DNA of 44,611 nt, from NCBI GenBank assembly GCA_021844355.1, contig JAKBTP010000117.1, forward strand, positions 1-44,611. The letters are read 5' to 3'. The notes below the pieces were generated by a model. The model searched no databases, was not told the DNA's origin, and was given only the letters and a program-made list of their open reading frames with translations. Source of the stretch: a bacterium. Lineage in GTDB: Bacteria; Chloroflexota; Dormibacteria; Aeolococcales; Bog-877. The translations under genes and the position numbers were made by a program. Below are positions 1 through 7,512 of the stretch, in pieces; within the stretch, counting starts at the first letter, position 1; each line of letters opens with the position of its first letter.

Positions 1-1399
1 GCCCGATCCCCCCGGCCGGAGGCATGCCATGCTCCAACGCCTCCACGAAGTCCTCATCAAACGGCGGCACCTCGAGGTTGCCCCGCTCCCGGCGACGGGC
101 CTGTTCCTCGAGCCGGCGCCGCTGCTCCAGGGGGTCGTTGAGCTCTGAAAAGGCGTTGGCCAGCTCACGCCCCTGGACCACCAGCTCAAACCGCTCGCAG
201 AAGCGGGGATCGACGGAGCGGCGCGCCAGCGGAGACACCTCCACCGGGTAGTCGGTGACGAAGATCGGGGTCTCGATGGTGGGCTCCACCAACTCCTCGT
301 AGATCGCGAAGAGCAGCTCTCCAGGGGTGTCCGGAAGCGGTCCGGAGGCGCCGGACGCCCGGGCCCTATCGGCCAATTCCCCGGGACGGGCCCAGAGCGA
401 GAGCGGATCCACTCCCAGTCGGGCGCCGACCAGTTCGGCCATGGAGCGCCGGGGAAAGGGAGGGGTGAGGTCCCGGACCGACTCCGGGACGGGGCCGGTC
501 TCAGCTGCCGCGGCGGCCGCCCCGGCCACCATGGCCTCGCAGAGCTCCATCATGGAGGCCATGTCCCCGTAGGCCTGATAGGCCTCCAGGAGGGTGAACT
601 CGGGATTGTGGCGCGGTGAGAGCCCCTCGTTCCGGAAGACCCGCCCCACCTCGTACACCCGCTCGAAGCCGGCCACCAGCAGCCGCTTCAAGTAAAGCTC
701 CAGGGCGATGCGCAGGTAGAGGTCGGTCGCCAGCGAGTTGTGGTGGGTTCTGAAGGGGCGAGCCTCGCCGCCCCCCGGGATGGGCTGCAGGATCGGGGTC
801 TCGACTTCCAGAAACCCCCTCTCGTCAAGGGTCCGGCGCAGGGATCTGACCACCGCAGATCGCTGGCGGAAGGCCACCCGGTGCTCCGGGGTGGTGAGGA
901 GGTCCAGATACCGTCGGCGGTAGCGAAGCTCTGTGTCCACGACGCCGGTGTGCTTGCCCGCCGGTGGCCGCAGCGCCTTGGCCAGCAGCGCCAGCTCCGA
1001 CAGCTCCAGGGACGGCTCACCCCTCCTAGTCCTGGTTAGGACGCCCCGGGCGCCGACGATGTCGCCGAGGTCCAGCTCACCCAGCTGTTCCACCAGCTGT
1101 GGCTTCTCTCCATCCGCCGAGGCCAACAGCTGCAGCCTACCGGTGGCGTCGAAGATGTCGGCGAAGGTGATCCCGCCGCTGGGCCGGAGCCGGAGGATCC
1201 GGCCCGCGACCGCGACCTCGGTCCCCCTGACTCCCACCTCGGACGGCGCCAGGTCCGCCGCCTCCTTGCAGCTGTGGTCGGGAGTGAAGTCGACGCCCCA
1301 GGGGCGTACCCCGGATGCATTCAGGAGTGTCGCCTTGCGCCTTCGATCCTCCAGGATCTGGGCGAGGGAGCCACCCGCGGCCGGTGGCTCCTCGGTCAC
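1..1399 (-). CDS. lysS: Class II lysyl-tRNA synthetase (3' end outside the window)
   Basis: Charges tRNA-Lys with lysine in the cytoplasm. I translated the minus strand from a GTG at 1399: 466 codons are present and none is a stop. The N-terminal OB-fold anticodon-binding region (about residues 55-150) is followed by the class II core. Motif 2 reads FRNEGLSPRHNPEFTLLEAY, and FVTDYPVEVSPLA matches the conserved substrate pocket. The frame leaves the window at PPAGGIG, directly before motif 3, so only about 20-30 C-terminal residues are missing. The GTG start overlaps the greA stop as GTGA, so the two genes form one operon. The family is certain; the exact end is outside the window. Confidence 0.95.
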   Translation of the reverse strand, partial: MTEEPPAAGGSLAQILEDRRRKATLLNASGVRPWGVDFTPDHSCKEAADLAPSEVGVRGTEVAVAGRILRLRPSGGITFADIFDATGRLQLLASADGEKPQLVEQLGELDLGDIVGARGVLTRTRRGEPSLELSELALLAKALRPPAGKHTGVVDTELRYRRRYLDLLTTPEHRVAFRQRSAVVRSLRRTLDERGFLEVETPILQPIPGGGEARPFRTHHNSLATDLYLRIALELYLKRLLVAGFERVYEVGRVFRNEGLSPRHNPEFTLLEAYQAYGDMASMMELCEAMVAGAAAAAAETGPVPESVRDLTPPFPRRSMAELVGARLGVDPLSLWARPGELADRARASGASGPLPDTPGELLFAIYEELVEPTIETPIFVTDYPVEVSPLARRSVDPRFCERFELVVQGRELANAFSELNDPLEQRRRLEEQARRRERGNLEVPPFDEDFVEALEHGMPPAGGIG

Positions 1400-1860
1400 G
1401 CCAGCTCTAGGATCCGAACCCGCCGTGCGCCACCGGGAGTCTCCACCTCCACCTCCTCGCCCGGTTCCCGGCCGATGAGAGCCTTGCCCACCGGCGACTC
1501 CAAGGAGATCCGGCCGGAGGCGGCGTCGGCTTCCGCGGGTCCGACGATCGTGTAGCTGCTGGTGCCGAACTCATCCTGGACGGTCACCGTGGAACCTAGT
1601 CGAACCGAACCGTCCGCCGTCGCCGCGGCGATCAGGCTGGCGTTGCGGATCATCTGCTCCAGGGTCAGGATCCGGCCCTCCACGAAGCCCTGCTCGTTCT
1701 TGGCATCCTCGTATTCGGCATTCTCACTCAGGTCGCCGAACTCCTTGGCATGCTTGATCCGCTGGGCGATCTCGGGGCGGCGCTGGCTGACCAGGTGCTC
1801 GAGCTCCTCCTGCAGGCGGCGCAGGCCGTCGGGAGTAAGGGGAACTGGCTTGTCCTGCAT
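1396..1860 (-). CDS. greA: Transcription elongation factor GreA
   Basis: Rescues backtracked RNA polymerase by stimulating transcript cleavage through the secondary channel. The 154-residue length is usual for GreA. The N-terminal coiled coil (about 1-75) carries the tip motif GDLSENAEY with the conserved acidic pair D43 and E46. The C-terminal FKBP-like domain follows, with LGSTVTV and ESPVGKALIGR. The ATG start matches the family N-terminus (MQDKPVPLTPDGL). The stop overlaps the lysS GTG by 4 nt, which suggests translational coupling. A purine-rich GGGAG lies about 15 nt upstream. Confidence 0.97.
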   Translation of the reverse strand: MQDKPVPLTPDGLRRLQEELEHLVSQRRPEIAQRIKHAKEFGDLSENAEYEDAKNEQGFVEGRILTLEQMIRNASLIAAATADGSVRLGSTVTVQDEFGTSSYTIVGPAEADAASGRISLESPVGKALIGREPGEEVEVETPGGARRVRILELA

Positions 1861-2111
1861 CTTTGTACTGGCTCCCTACCGGCCGCAGCCGGCGTCTGTG
1901 GCCCGCCTTCGACGTCTGGATGAGGCGTGGGCCGGGATGGGAAGTCTACCCGACCTGTGCCCAAGTGACAAGTCGGGCCTTGCCGCCGGTGTCGATCAGC
2001 CGAGGTCCAAGGCCGAGAGGTTGGGCTGCACGGCCCAGGCCGATCCTCGCCGCCGGCTCTTGCCGGAGATTTACCGACGGAGCGCTGGGCGCGGCCCGCT
2101 CCCACCTCCCG

Positions 2112-2117
2112 TAGCAT
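2112..2117 (+). promoter_or_regulatory. Putative -10 element of the methyltransferase gene, leaderless type
   Basis: TAGCAT sits 8 nt before the GTG at 2126, so transcription would begin at or next to the start codon. No -35 match is visible. The same spacing recurs at many other genes in the window. The rest of the divergent gap 1861-2111 shows no further feature that I can name. Confidence 0.45.
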
Positions 2118-2125
2118 GGCGGGTC

Positions 2126-2923
2126 GTGGCCGACGACAGCTGGGATCGAGATAACCTCGCCTGGTGGGAGGAGCGTGTCGAGCTCCACCTGGGCTCCGAT
2201 CTATACGACCTGACCTCGTTCCGGTCTGGGCGCAGCTCGCTCTTTCCCTATGAGCTGGAGGAGCTGGGAGAGGTGGGGGGGAAGGACCTCCTCCACCTGC
2301 AGTGTCACGTCGGGCTGGACACCATCTCCTGGGCCCGCCTCGGCGCCCGGGCCACGGGCCTCGACTACTCGGCGGGGGCGGTGGCCGCCGCTCGCCGGCT
2401 GGCGGACGAGGACGGCGTCTCGGCCGAGTTCATCGTGGCAAGCGTGGCCGAGGCGCCCGCCGTGCTGGATAGGCAGTTCGACATCGTGTACACGGGGAAG
2501 GGGGCGCTCAGCTGGCTGCCCGACCTGCGCTCCTGGGCCGGGGTCGTGAACCACCTGCTCCGGCCCGGCGGCCTCCTCTACCTGGTCGAGTCCCACCCAC
2601 TGGTCGACTGCATGGGGAAGACTCCGGACTTCGAGCTGGACTATGTGGACCCCGAGGAGTCGGTATGGGACGAGCCGGGCGACTACGCGGTCCCGGATGC
2701 CGCGACCAAGAGCAACCGGACCCATGAGAGGGTGCACCCTCTCGGAGAGGTGGTCACCTGCCTGGCCGGGGAGGGGATGGGCGTTCGCCTGCTCCACGAG
2801 CGCAGCGAGATCTTCTTCGCCCGCTTCCCGCAGCTGGTCGCGGATGGGCCGGGAGTCTGGCGGCTCCCCTCCGGGTGGCCCCGGCTACCCCTCAGCTACT
2901 CGCTGCTCGCCCAAAAGGGATAG
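2126..2923 (+). CDS. Class I SAM-dependent methyltransferase, substrate unknown
   Basis: A 265-residue soluble protein with a Rossmann methyltransferase core. LLHLQCHVGLDTISWARLG (about residues 53-71) is the SAM-binding motif I region, followed by ATGLDYSAGAV with the acidic residue of motif II. VNHLLRPGGLLYLVESHPL is the typical post-I/motif III strand. The in-frame reading runs open far upstream across greA, but similarity to the family begins only after the GTG at 2126, which also lies 8 nt from a TAGCAT hexamer. I therefore chose that start. It is a single gene divergent from greA. The acceptor substrate cannot be read from the sequence. Confidence 0.85.
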   Translation: MADDSWDRDNLAWWEERVELHLGSDLYDLTSFRSGRSSLFPYELEELGEVGGKDLLHLQCHVGLDTISWARLGARATGLDYSAGAVAAARRLADEDGVSAEFIVASVAEAPAVLDRQFDIVYTGKGALSWLPDLRSWAGVVNHLLRPGGLLYLVESHPLVDCMGKTPDFELDYVDPEESVWDEPGDYAVPDAATKSNRTHERVHPLGEVVTCLAGEGMGVRLLHERSEIFFARFPQLVADGPGVWRLPSGWPRLPLSYSLLAQKG

Positions 2924-3060
2924 GTGGCGGCGCTCGCCCGGGCCGGCCGGCCCCCTCTGGCCTCGCCGGTCTCTTGGGCAGTAGTTCGGCAACGCGGTAC
3001 CGCTTTCTCGAGTGACGCCGATCGCACGAGTCCGTAGCGAGACCTTCACCAGATCGGAAT

Positions 3061-3089
3061 TTGCCCCTGGAGATGGGTGGTGGTAGGCT
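3061..3089 (+). promoter_or_regulatory. Putative sigma70-type promoter of a short transcript
   Basis: TTGCCC (3061-3066) and TAGGCT (3084-3089) are separated by exactly 17 nt. The match to consensus is moderate (4/6 and 3/6). Directly downstream come a perfect palindrome and an intrinsic terminator, with no convincing ORF between them. Confidence 0.35.
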
Positions 3090-3095
3090 AGCCGC

Positions 3096-3171
3096 GTGCC
3101 CCGGGGCCGGCCCCGGATTCACTTCGCCCCCCCCTCTCGGGGCGTCCCTTTCGGGGGGCGCCCTTTTTTTT
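3096..3171 (+). ncRNA. Candidate small RNA of about 75 nt
   Basis: If the promoter at 3061-3089 is real, transcription would start near 3096. The predicted RNA contains the perfect palindrome CCGGGGCCGGCCCCGG (3101-3116), a short C-rich single-stranded stretch, and then a strong UUCG-capped terminator. I do not recognise the family. The alternative is that this is only the 3' untranslated region of the methyltransferase gene, whose stop is about 170 nt upstream. Confidence 0.3.
3140..3171 (+). terminator. Rho-independent terminator with UUCG tetraloop
   Basis: A 10-pair stem (3140-3149 with 3154-3163, two of the pairs G-U) is capped by TTCG and followed by eight T residues (3164-3171). It ends plus-strand transcription just before the convergent coaX stop at 3175. 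Confidence 0.85.
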
Positions 3172-3174
3172 GCC

Positions 3175-3939
3175 CTACTGGGGATTGAGCTCCGCCAACA
3201 CCCGCAGCCCTTCCAGGAGCACCAAGGGGTCGATCACGTCGACGCCCTCCACCATGGGCCCCACCAGCTCCGCCAAGCCGCCGGTCGCGACGACCCGTGC
3301 CGGCGTCCCCAGCTCCAGCCGGATGCGGCGCAGGAGGCCCTCCGCTTGGGCGGCGGCCCCGAACATGATCCCCGCCTGCATGGAGGAGACGGTGTTGGTC
3401 CCGAGCACCCGGTCAGGGGCCACCAGGTCGACCCGCGGGAGCCTCGCGGCCCGGGAGAAAAGCGCGTCCACCGACATCTGCAGTCCCGGCGCGATCGCCC
3501 CGCCCAGGTAGCCACCGTCCTGGTCGATGGCGTCGAACACCGTGGCCGTGCCGAAGCTGACCATGATCGCCGGGGCCCCATAGCGGTGGCGCACCCCCAC
3601 GGCGGTGGCGATCCGATCGGCGCCCACGTCGCGGGGCGGGTCGTAGTGCACGCGCATCCCGGTGACGGTCCCCGGCCCCACCAGGAGAGGCTCCCGCTGG
3701 AAGTACTCCCGGCTGGCCTCACGCAGGGGCTGGTTCAGGGGCGGGACCACGCAGCTGATCGCCACCTGGTGGAATTCCGACGCTATGCCCCGGTGGGCCA
3801 GCAGCTGCAGGAGCTGCCCCCCCAGCTCGTCCGGGGTGGCGTCCCGGTGAGTGGCGAAGCGTCCGTGGGCGGCCAGCCGCTCGCCGTCGAACACCCCTAC
3901 CGTGAGGTTGGAGTTGCCCGCATCCAGCGCCAGCAGCAC
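3175..3939 (-). CDS. coaX: Type III pantothenate kinase
   Basis: Phosphorylates pantothenate, the first step of coenzyme A synthesis. The 254-residue protein has the ASKHA-fold motifs LALDAGNSNLTVGVFDGER near the N-terminus, GADRIATAVGVRHRYG, and FGTATVFDAID followed by GGYLGGAIAPGLQMS. The GTG at 3939 is chosen because AGGAGG lies 7 nt upstream and the encoded N-terminus matches the family exactly; the open frame extends further upstream but over the promoter. One oddity: the aspartate usual in the motif DFGTA is serine here (VSFGTA). The gene is divergent from dusB. Confidence 0.93.
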   Translation of the reverse strand: MLLALDAGNSNLTVGVFDGERLAAHGRFATHRDATPDELGGQLLQLLAHRGIASEFHQVAISCVVPPLNQPLREASREYFQREPLLVGPGTVTGMRVHYDPPRDVGADRIATAVGVRHRYGAPAIMVSFGTATVFDAIDQDGGYLGGAIAPGLQMSVDALFSRAARLPRVDLVAPDRVLGTNTVSSMQAGIMFGAAAQAEGLLRRIRLELGTPARVVATGGLAELVGPMVEGVDVIDPLVLLEGLRVLAELNPQ

Positions 3940-3964
3940 CTGGAGACCTCCTGAGATCGGGTCC

Positions 3965-4010
3965 GTCCGGCCAAGCCGGACTATAGCCGGGCCGCGGGTT
4001 GGGGGATACT
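3965..4010. promoter_or_regulatory. Divergent coaX/dusB promoter region
   Basis: On the minus strand TATAGT (3985 to 3980) fits a -10 for coaX, giving a short leader that contains the AGGAGG ribosome-binding site. On the plus strand GATACT (4005-4010) fits a -10 for dusB. A perfect 7-bp inverted repeat, GTCCGGC-CAA-GCCGGAC (3965-3981), spans the expected coaX transcription start. It could be an operator or a 5' hairpin. This is inference from sequence only. Confidence 0.4.
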
Positions 4011-4044
4011 GGCGGCAGACAGTCAACCCCCAGGACGGTGTGCC

Positions 4045-5088
4045 TTGCCCGCAACGCTCAGCGCGAGCTCCCTCCGCATCGGCACGGTGGAGCTCGCCAA
4101 TCCCATCTTCATCGCCCCGATGGCCGGGATCACCGACCGTCCCTTCCGCTCCATGGCTCGCGAGCTGGGAGCCGGTCTCACCTGCAGTGAGATGACCGCG
4201 GCCGCCGCGCTGGTGCGGGCTCCCGTGGACAGCCTGGAGCGGGTGCTGGACCTGTCCCCGGACGAGCACCCGGTGGCCGCGCAGCTGGTGGGGAACGACC
4301 CTCAGATGATGGCGGACGCCGCCCAGATCTGCGTCGCCATGGGGGCCGACATCGTAGATGTCAACCTCGGCTGTCCCGTCCCCAAGGTGGTCCGGCTCGG
4401 ATCAGGCGCGGCGCTGGCGCGACAGGTCGACCGCACGGTGGAGGTGCTTCAGGCGATGGTCTCGGCGGTGCCGGTCCCGGTCACCGCCAAGATGCGCCTG
4501 GGCTGGGACCACGACAGCATCAACGCGCCTCACCTGGCGCGGGCGCTGGAGGATGTGGGGGTGGCCGCCGTCACCGTGCACGGCCGGACTCGCTGCCAGC
4601 GGTACACGGGATTCGCCGACTGGGAGCAGATCGCTCGGGTCAAGGAGGCGGTGCAGGCCATCCCGGTGCTCGGTTCCGGGGATGTGCGGGACCCTCGCGA
4701 GGTGGAGCGCCGGATCCGGGCCGGGGTGGTGGACGGCGTGGTGATCGCCCGGGGGATGATGGGTGATTGGCACCTTCTGCAGCAGACCGTCGCCCAGCTC
4801 CGCCAGGGCGACCCGGGGCCCGACCCCACCTTCCAAGACCGTCTCACCCTGGCCAGGGACCACTGGGACCGAATGGTGGAGTTCCATGGCGAGCGGCGCG
4901 GAGTTCGGCTGGCGCGCAAGTTCGTGGTGTGGGCGATCAAGGGTTGCGCCGGTGCGGCCAGGCTGCGAGCCCGGGTGGCCGACCTGGAGAGCGCTGAGGA
5001 CATCGACGAGATGTACCGGGAGATCCTGGCGGCGGGCGAGGGTCCCCAGGGGTGGCACCGGCCCGAGTTCAGTTCGGGCGAGGGCTGA
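4045..5088 (+). CDS. dusB: tRNA-dihydrouridine synthase, DusB type
   Basis: An FMN enzyme that reduces uridine to dihydrouridine in tRNA. The 347-residue protein has the N-terminal signature NPIFIAPMAGITDRPFR, which binds FMN. It has the catalytic cysteine in DVNLGCPVPKV, then GSGAAL, then the phosphate-binding GSGDV and VVIARGMMG. The C-terminal helical tRNA-binding domain is present. The start is a TTG, the only plausible initiator ahead of the conserved region, with AGGACGG about 6 nt upstream. A zinc-ribbon gene follows after 5 nt. Confidence 0.93.
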   Translation: MPATLSASSLRIGTVELANPIFIAPMAGITDRPFRSMARELGAGLTCSEMTAAAALVRAPVDSLERVLDLSPDEHPVAAQLVGNDPQMMADAAQICVAMGADIVDVNLGCPVPKVVRLGSGAALARQVDRTVEVLQAMVSAVPVPVTAKMRLGWDHDSINAPHLARALEDVGVAAVTVHGRTRCQRYTGFADWEQIARVKEAVQAIPVLGSGDVRDPREVERRIRAGVVDGVVIARGMMGDWHLLQQTVAQLRQGDPGPDPTFQDRLTLARDHWDRMVEFHGERRGVRLARKFVVWAIKGCAGAARLRARVADLESAEDIDEMYREILAAGEGPQGWHRPEFSSGEG

Positions 5089-5093
5089 CGGAG

Positions 5094-5474
5094 ATGGCCG
5101 GGGCGCGCCACCTCGTCTGTCCCAACTCGTGCCCCGGGGGGGCCTTCGAACTGCTGGGCGGGCGGGTTCTGGTCGACTCGGCCGGCCGCTGCCTCCGGCA
5201 CGAGACGGAGGTGGCGACCTTCGCCTGCGCCATGTGCGGAGCGGTGGCGGTGGACCTGGCGGCGGCGGCGCGGGCCCTGCAGCGCGGGGCCCCCGCTCCT
5301 CTGGGGGAGGAGCTCACCTGCCCCGGATGTGGGGTCACGCTGCTGGCACCGTCCGGGGTGGACGCGGAGCTGGAGCTGCAATGCCCCGATTGCCGGCTGG
5401 TCTTCGCCCCCGACGAGGGCCGGGCCAGGCTGCTCGGGTCCAGCACCCCGGAGGACTTCGACGAGCGTGAATGA
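5094..5474 (+). CDS. Small zinc-ribbon protein, function unknown
   Basis: A 126-residue protein not recognised as a named family. It has four CxxC-like knuckles: CPNSC, CAMC, CPGC and CPDC, enough for two zinc ribbons. The last pair (CPGC and CPDC, about 20 residues apart) resembles a classical ribbon. Between them lies an alanine-rich helix (about residues 50-70), and the tail is acidic (PEDFDERE). The ATG is 5 nt after the dusB stop. An in-frame GTG at 5052 would overlap dusB and is less likely. Position suggests co-expression with dusB; a tRNA-linked role is only a guess. Confidence 0.7.
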   Translation: MAGARHLVCPNSCPGGAFELLGGRVLVDSAGRCLRHETEVATFACAMCGAVAVDLAAAARALQRGAPAPLGEELTCPGCGVTLLAPSGVDAELELQCPDCRLVFAPDEGRARLLGSSTPEDFDERE

Positions 5475-5489
5475 GTGGCTGCCGACCTC

Positions 5490-5807
5490 TCAGGTGAGCT
5501 CGTCAATCTTGGCCGCGACGATGAAGTCGTTGCGAGTGAGTCCGCCGGCGGAATGGGTGGTCAGCTCCACCTCCAGATGGCCGTACCCCAGGCGCAGCTC
5601 GGGGTGGTGGTCTTCCCGTTCCGCCAGCAGGGCGATCCGGACCGCCAGCGCCACCGGTTCCCCGAACCCCCGCAGCCGGTACTCTCGCCGCAGCCTCCCT
5701 CCCTCTGAGCGCCAGCTGGGGCTGAGGTTGGCCAGGAGCTCGGCGGCTCCCTCAGGGGTGATGGCCGACGCCCCCGGCTGACAGCGCTCGCGGCTCAGTT
5801 CGCCCAT
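5490..5807 (-). CDS. phhB: Pterin-4a-carbinolamine dehydratase
   Basis: Dehydrates 4a-hydroxytetrahydrobiopterin, recycling the pterin cofactor of aromatic amino acid hydroxylases. The 105-residue length is typical. The signature is complete: the segment HHPELRLGYGHLEVELTTHS holds the paired histidines and the third histidine, and ends in GGLTRNDF with the conserved aspartate. It begins 1 nt after the stop of the phosphorylase-like gene, so it is the last gene of the glgP operon. No aromatic hydroxylase is in the window. Members of this fold also occur where no such enzyme is known, so the physiological role here is open. Confidence 0.92.
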   Translation of the reverse strand: MGELSRERCQPGASAITPEGAAELLANLSPSWRSEGGRLRREYRLRGFGEPVALAVRIALLAEREDHHPELRLGYGHLEVELTTHSAGGLTRNDFIVAAKIDELT

Positions 5808-5808
5808 C

Positions 5809-7512
5809 TCAAAGCACCTCCGCCCGTTGCAGAACGCGGTGGGCGATCGCCAGCGCCCCCGCGTAGGTGGCCTCCATCCCCTCGAACCGAAGCCCCCTGG
5901 CCCCCAGCGTACGCGCCTGGGTGTAGGGGGTGTCTGAGGCGTAATGGATGATCCCGACGTCCATCACCGGCCGGGTCAGATCCACCTGCTCCCCGGTCGG
6001 GTAGCGGGAGCTGTCCCCGGCCTCGTACACCGCCCCCAGGTAGGGCCCGCTCTCCATCTCCACCACGGTGTAGGCGTTGCGGTAGTAGAAGTCCAGATAT
6101 GCCCGGTTTTGCAGGAAGGTGCTGCGCACCGAAACCGCCCGCTGGCGGTCCAGCACCGAGCGCGAGGTGACATAGGGGGCGACGGTCCCGAAGGAGAAGC
6201 AGTTGTCCACCCAGTAGGTGTTGGAGCTGTGCTCGTCGTGGACCACGTCGGGGATCATGACGTCGCCGACATCGGCGTTGAGGGTGGCGGCCTTGCCCAG
6301 GATGTAGACCCCCTCCACCCGGTCGGTGGCCTCCAGGATCTGGCGGAGGATGTGGTACGCGCCCAGCCCCAGGGGGTACTGGATGTTGAGGACCACATGT
6401 GGCGCCCGACCGAGCGCCCGGGCATGGGTGGCCCCCAGCCCCAGGCGGGGGTCGAGGTGCTCGAAGGAGAGTCGGTCCAGGACCATCACCTGAGCGGCGA
6501 TGGCGGTGCCAGACCTGGCCTCCACGTGGTAGATCCCCTCCAGCCGCTCCTCGGCAGCCCTCCGGGCGCGCGCTTCCGGGTGGGCCGCGAACCACATCCG
6601 GGCGGCGAAGTAGAGGAGGTTCTCCCGGGAGATCTGGGAGTTGGCCGTCCGGCTCTCCGTCAGCAGTTCGCGCAGTTCGGGGTCCCGCGAGCCGGCTGCC
6701 CAGGCGAAGATCTCCTCCTGGTGGCGCCGCGCCACCCCGGACAGGAGGTTCACCAGGGAGTGGGCGTTGCTGCTGACGAAGACCAGCGGCCGCTGGCGCA
6801 GGCCCTCCCGGGTCAGCACCTCGCCGACCGGCCCCCACCACTCTCGAGTTGCACGGGCGTAGCCGACCTGCGTCCCTCCCACCAACCTCAGCCGCAGGTC
6901 CATCGGGCGGCGGCGGACCTCGCCGAGGAACTCCGGCATCCGCTCGCGGAAGAGGGCCTCGAGCCGGCCCCAGTCGTCGGGGCCGATCCCCAGCCGGGAT
7001 CTGGCCACGCGCCCCAGGTCGCCGCTGACCCGGCGAAGCCGCCGGTGGGCCTTGTTCCACTCGATCTGGACCGCGACCAGCATCGGCACCAGGTCGTCGA
7101 GGTCGGAGCTGCTGGCCAGGGCGGCGGCCAGGGTCCGGCTCTCCTGGCTCCACCACCACCTCCGCCTGCGCCCCGGGGCGGTCATCGGGACCCAGCCTCC
7201 CCCGCCCACCATCTCCGAGGGGGACTGTCCCATCACCACGCGCTCGAGGTTGGTCACCACCGGGGGCAGCCTCTGCAGCGAGTACAGGAGGGCCCCGGTG
7301 TCTATCTGGTCCGACTCCGCCAGCGGGTGGAGTGACGACCCCATCTCCAGATGGGCGCGTTCCAGTACCCGGGCGCGCACCTCGCCGGAGGAGCGCAGCA
7401 CGGTGAGGAAGGTCCGCGTGTAGAGTTCCACCCGGTCGCGCCCCGGCGGCTCCGCTGGAGCCTCCGGCCAGGGTGGGCGGGGCGCATGCCGCCGGCCGGC
7501 GGTGGGGCTCAT
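5809..7512 (-). CDS. Large protein with a nucleoside-phosphorylase-like C-terminal half, function unknown
   Basis: A 567-residue soluble protein. I recall similar proteins as DUF6909-type but could not check. The C-terminal half (from about residue 365) has segments that resemble purine or uridine phosphorylases: HVVLNIQYPLGLGAYHIL, ILGKAATLNADVGDVMIPD, YTVVEMESGPYLGAVYEAG (compare the VDME motif that binds ribose), and a terminal DTPYTQ segment. The N-terminal half (about 30-300) is helical and Arg/Glu rich with no motif that I know. ATGA overlap with glgP upstream and a 1-nt gap to phhB downstream place it in one operon. The substrate is unknown; a nucleotide or sugar-phosphate ligand is a reasonable guess. 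Confidence 0.65.
   Translation of the reverse strand: MSPTAGRRHAPRPPWPEAPAEPPGRDRVELYTRTFLTVLRSSGEVRARVLERAHLEMGSSLHPLAESDQIDTGALLYSLQRLPPVVTNLERVVMGQSPSEMVGGGGWVPMTAPGRRRRWWWSQESRTLAAALASSSDLDDLVPMLVAVQIEWNKAHRRLRRVSGDLGRVARSRLGIGPDDWGRLEALFRERMPEFLGEVRRRPMDLRLRLVGGTQVGYARATREWWGPVGEVLTREGLRQRPLVFVSSNAHSLVNLLSGVARRHQEEIFAWAAGSRDPELRELLTESRTANSQISRENLLYFAARMWFAAHPEARARRAAEERLEGIYHVEARSGTAIAAQVMVLDRLSFEHLDPRLGLGATHARALGRAPHVVLNIQYPLGLGAYHILRQILEATDRVEGVYILGKAATLNADVGDVMIPDVVHDEHSSNTYWVDNCFSFGTVAPYVTSRSVLDRQRAVSVRSTFLQNRAYLDFYYRNAYTVVEMESGPYLGAVYEAGDSSRYPTGEQVDLTRPVMDVGIIHYASDTPYTQARTLGARGLRFEGMEATYAGALAIAHRVLQRAEVL

Noticed and set aside
1562..2125. Upstream extension of the methyltransferase frame across greA
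   Set aside because: The extension overlaps greA on the other strand and the greA/methyltransferase gap, and carries no methyltransferase homology.
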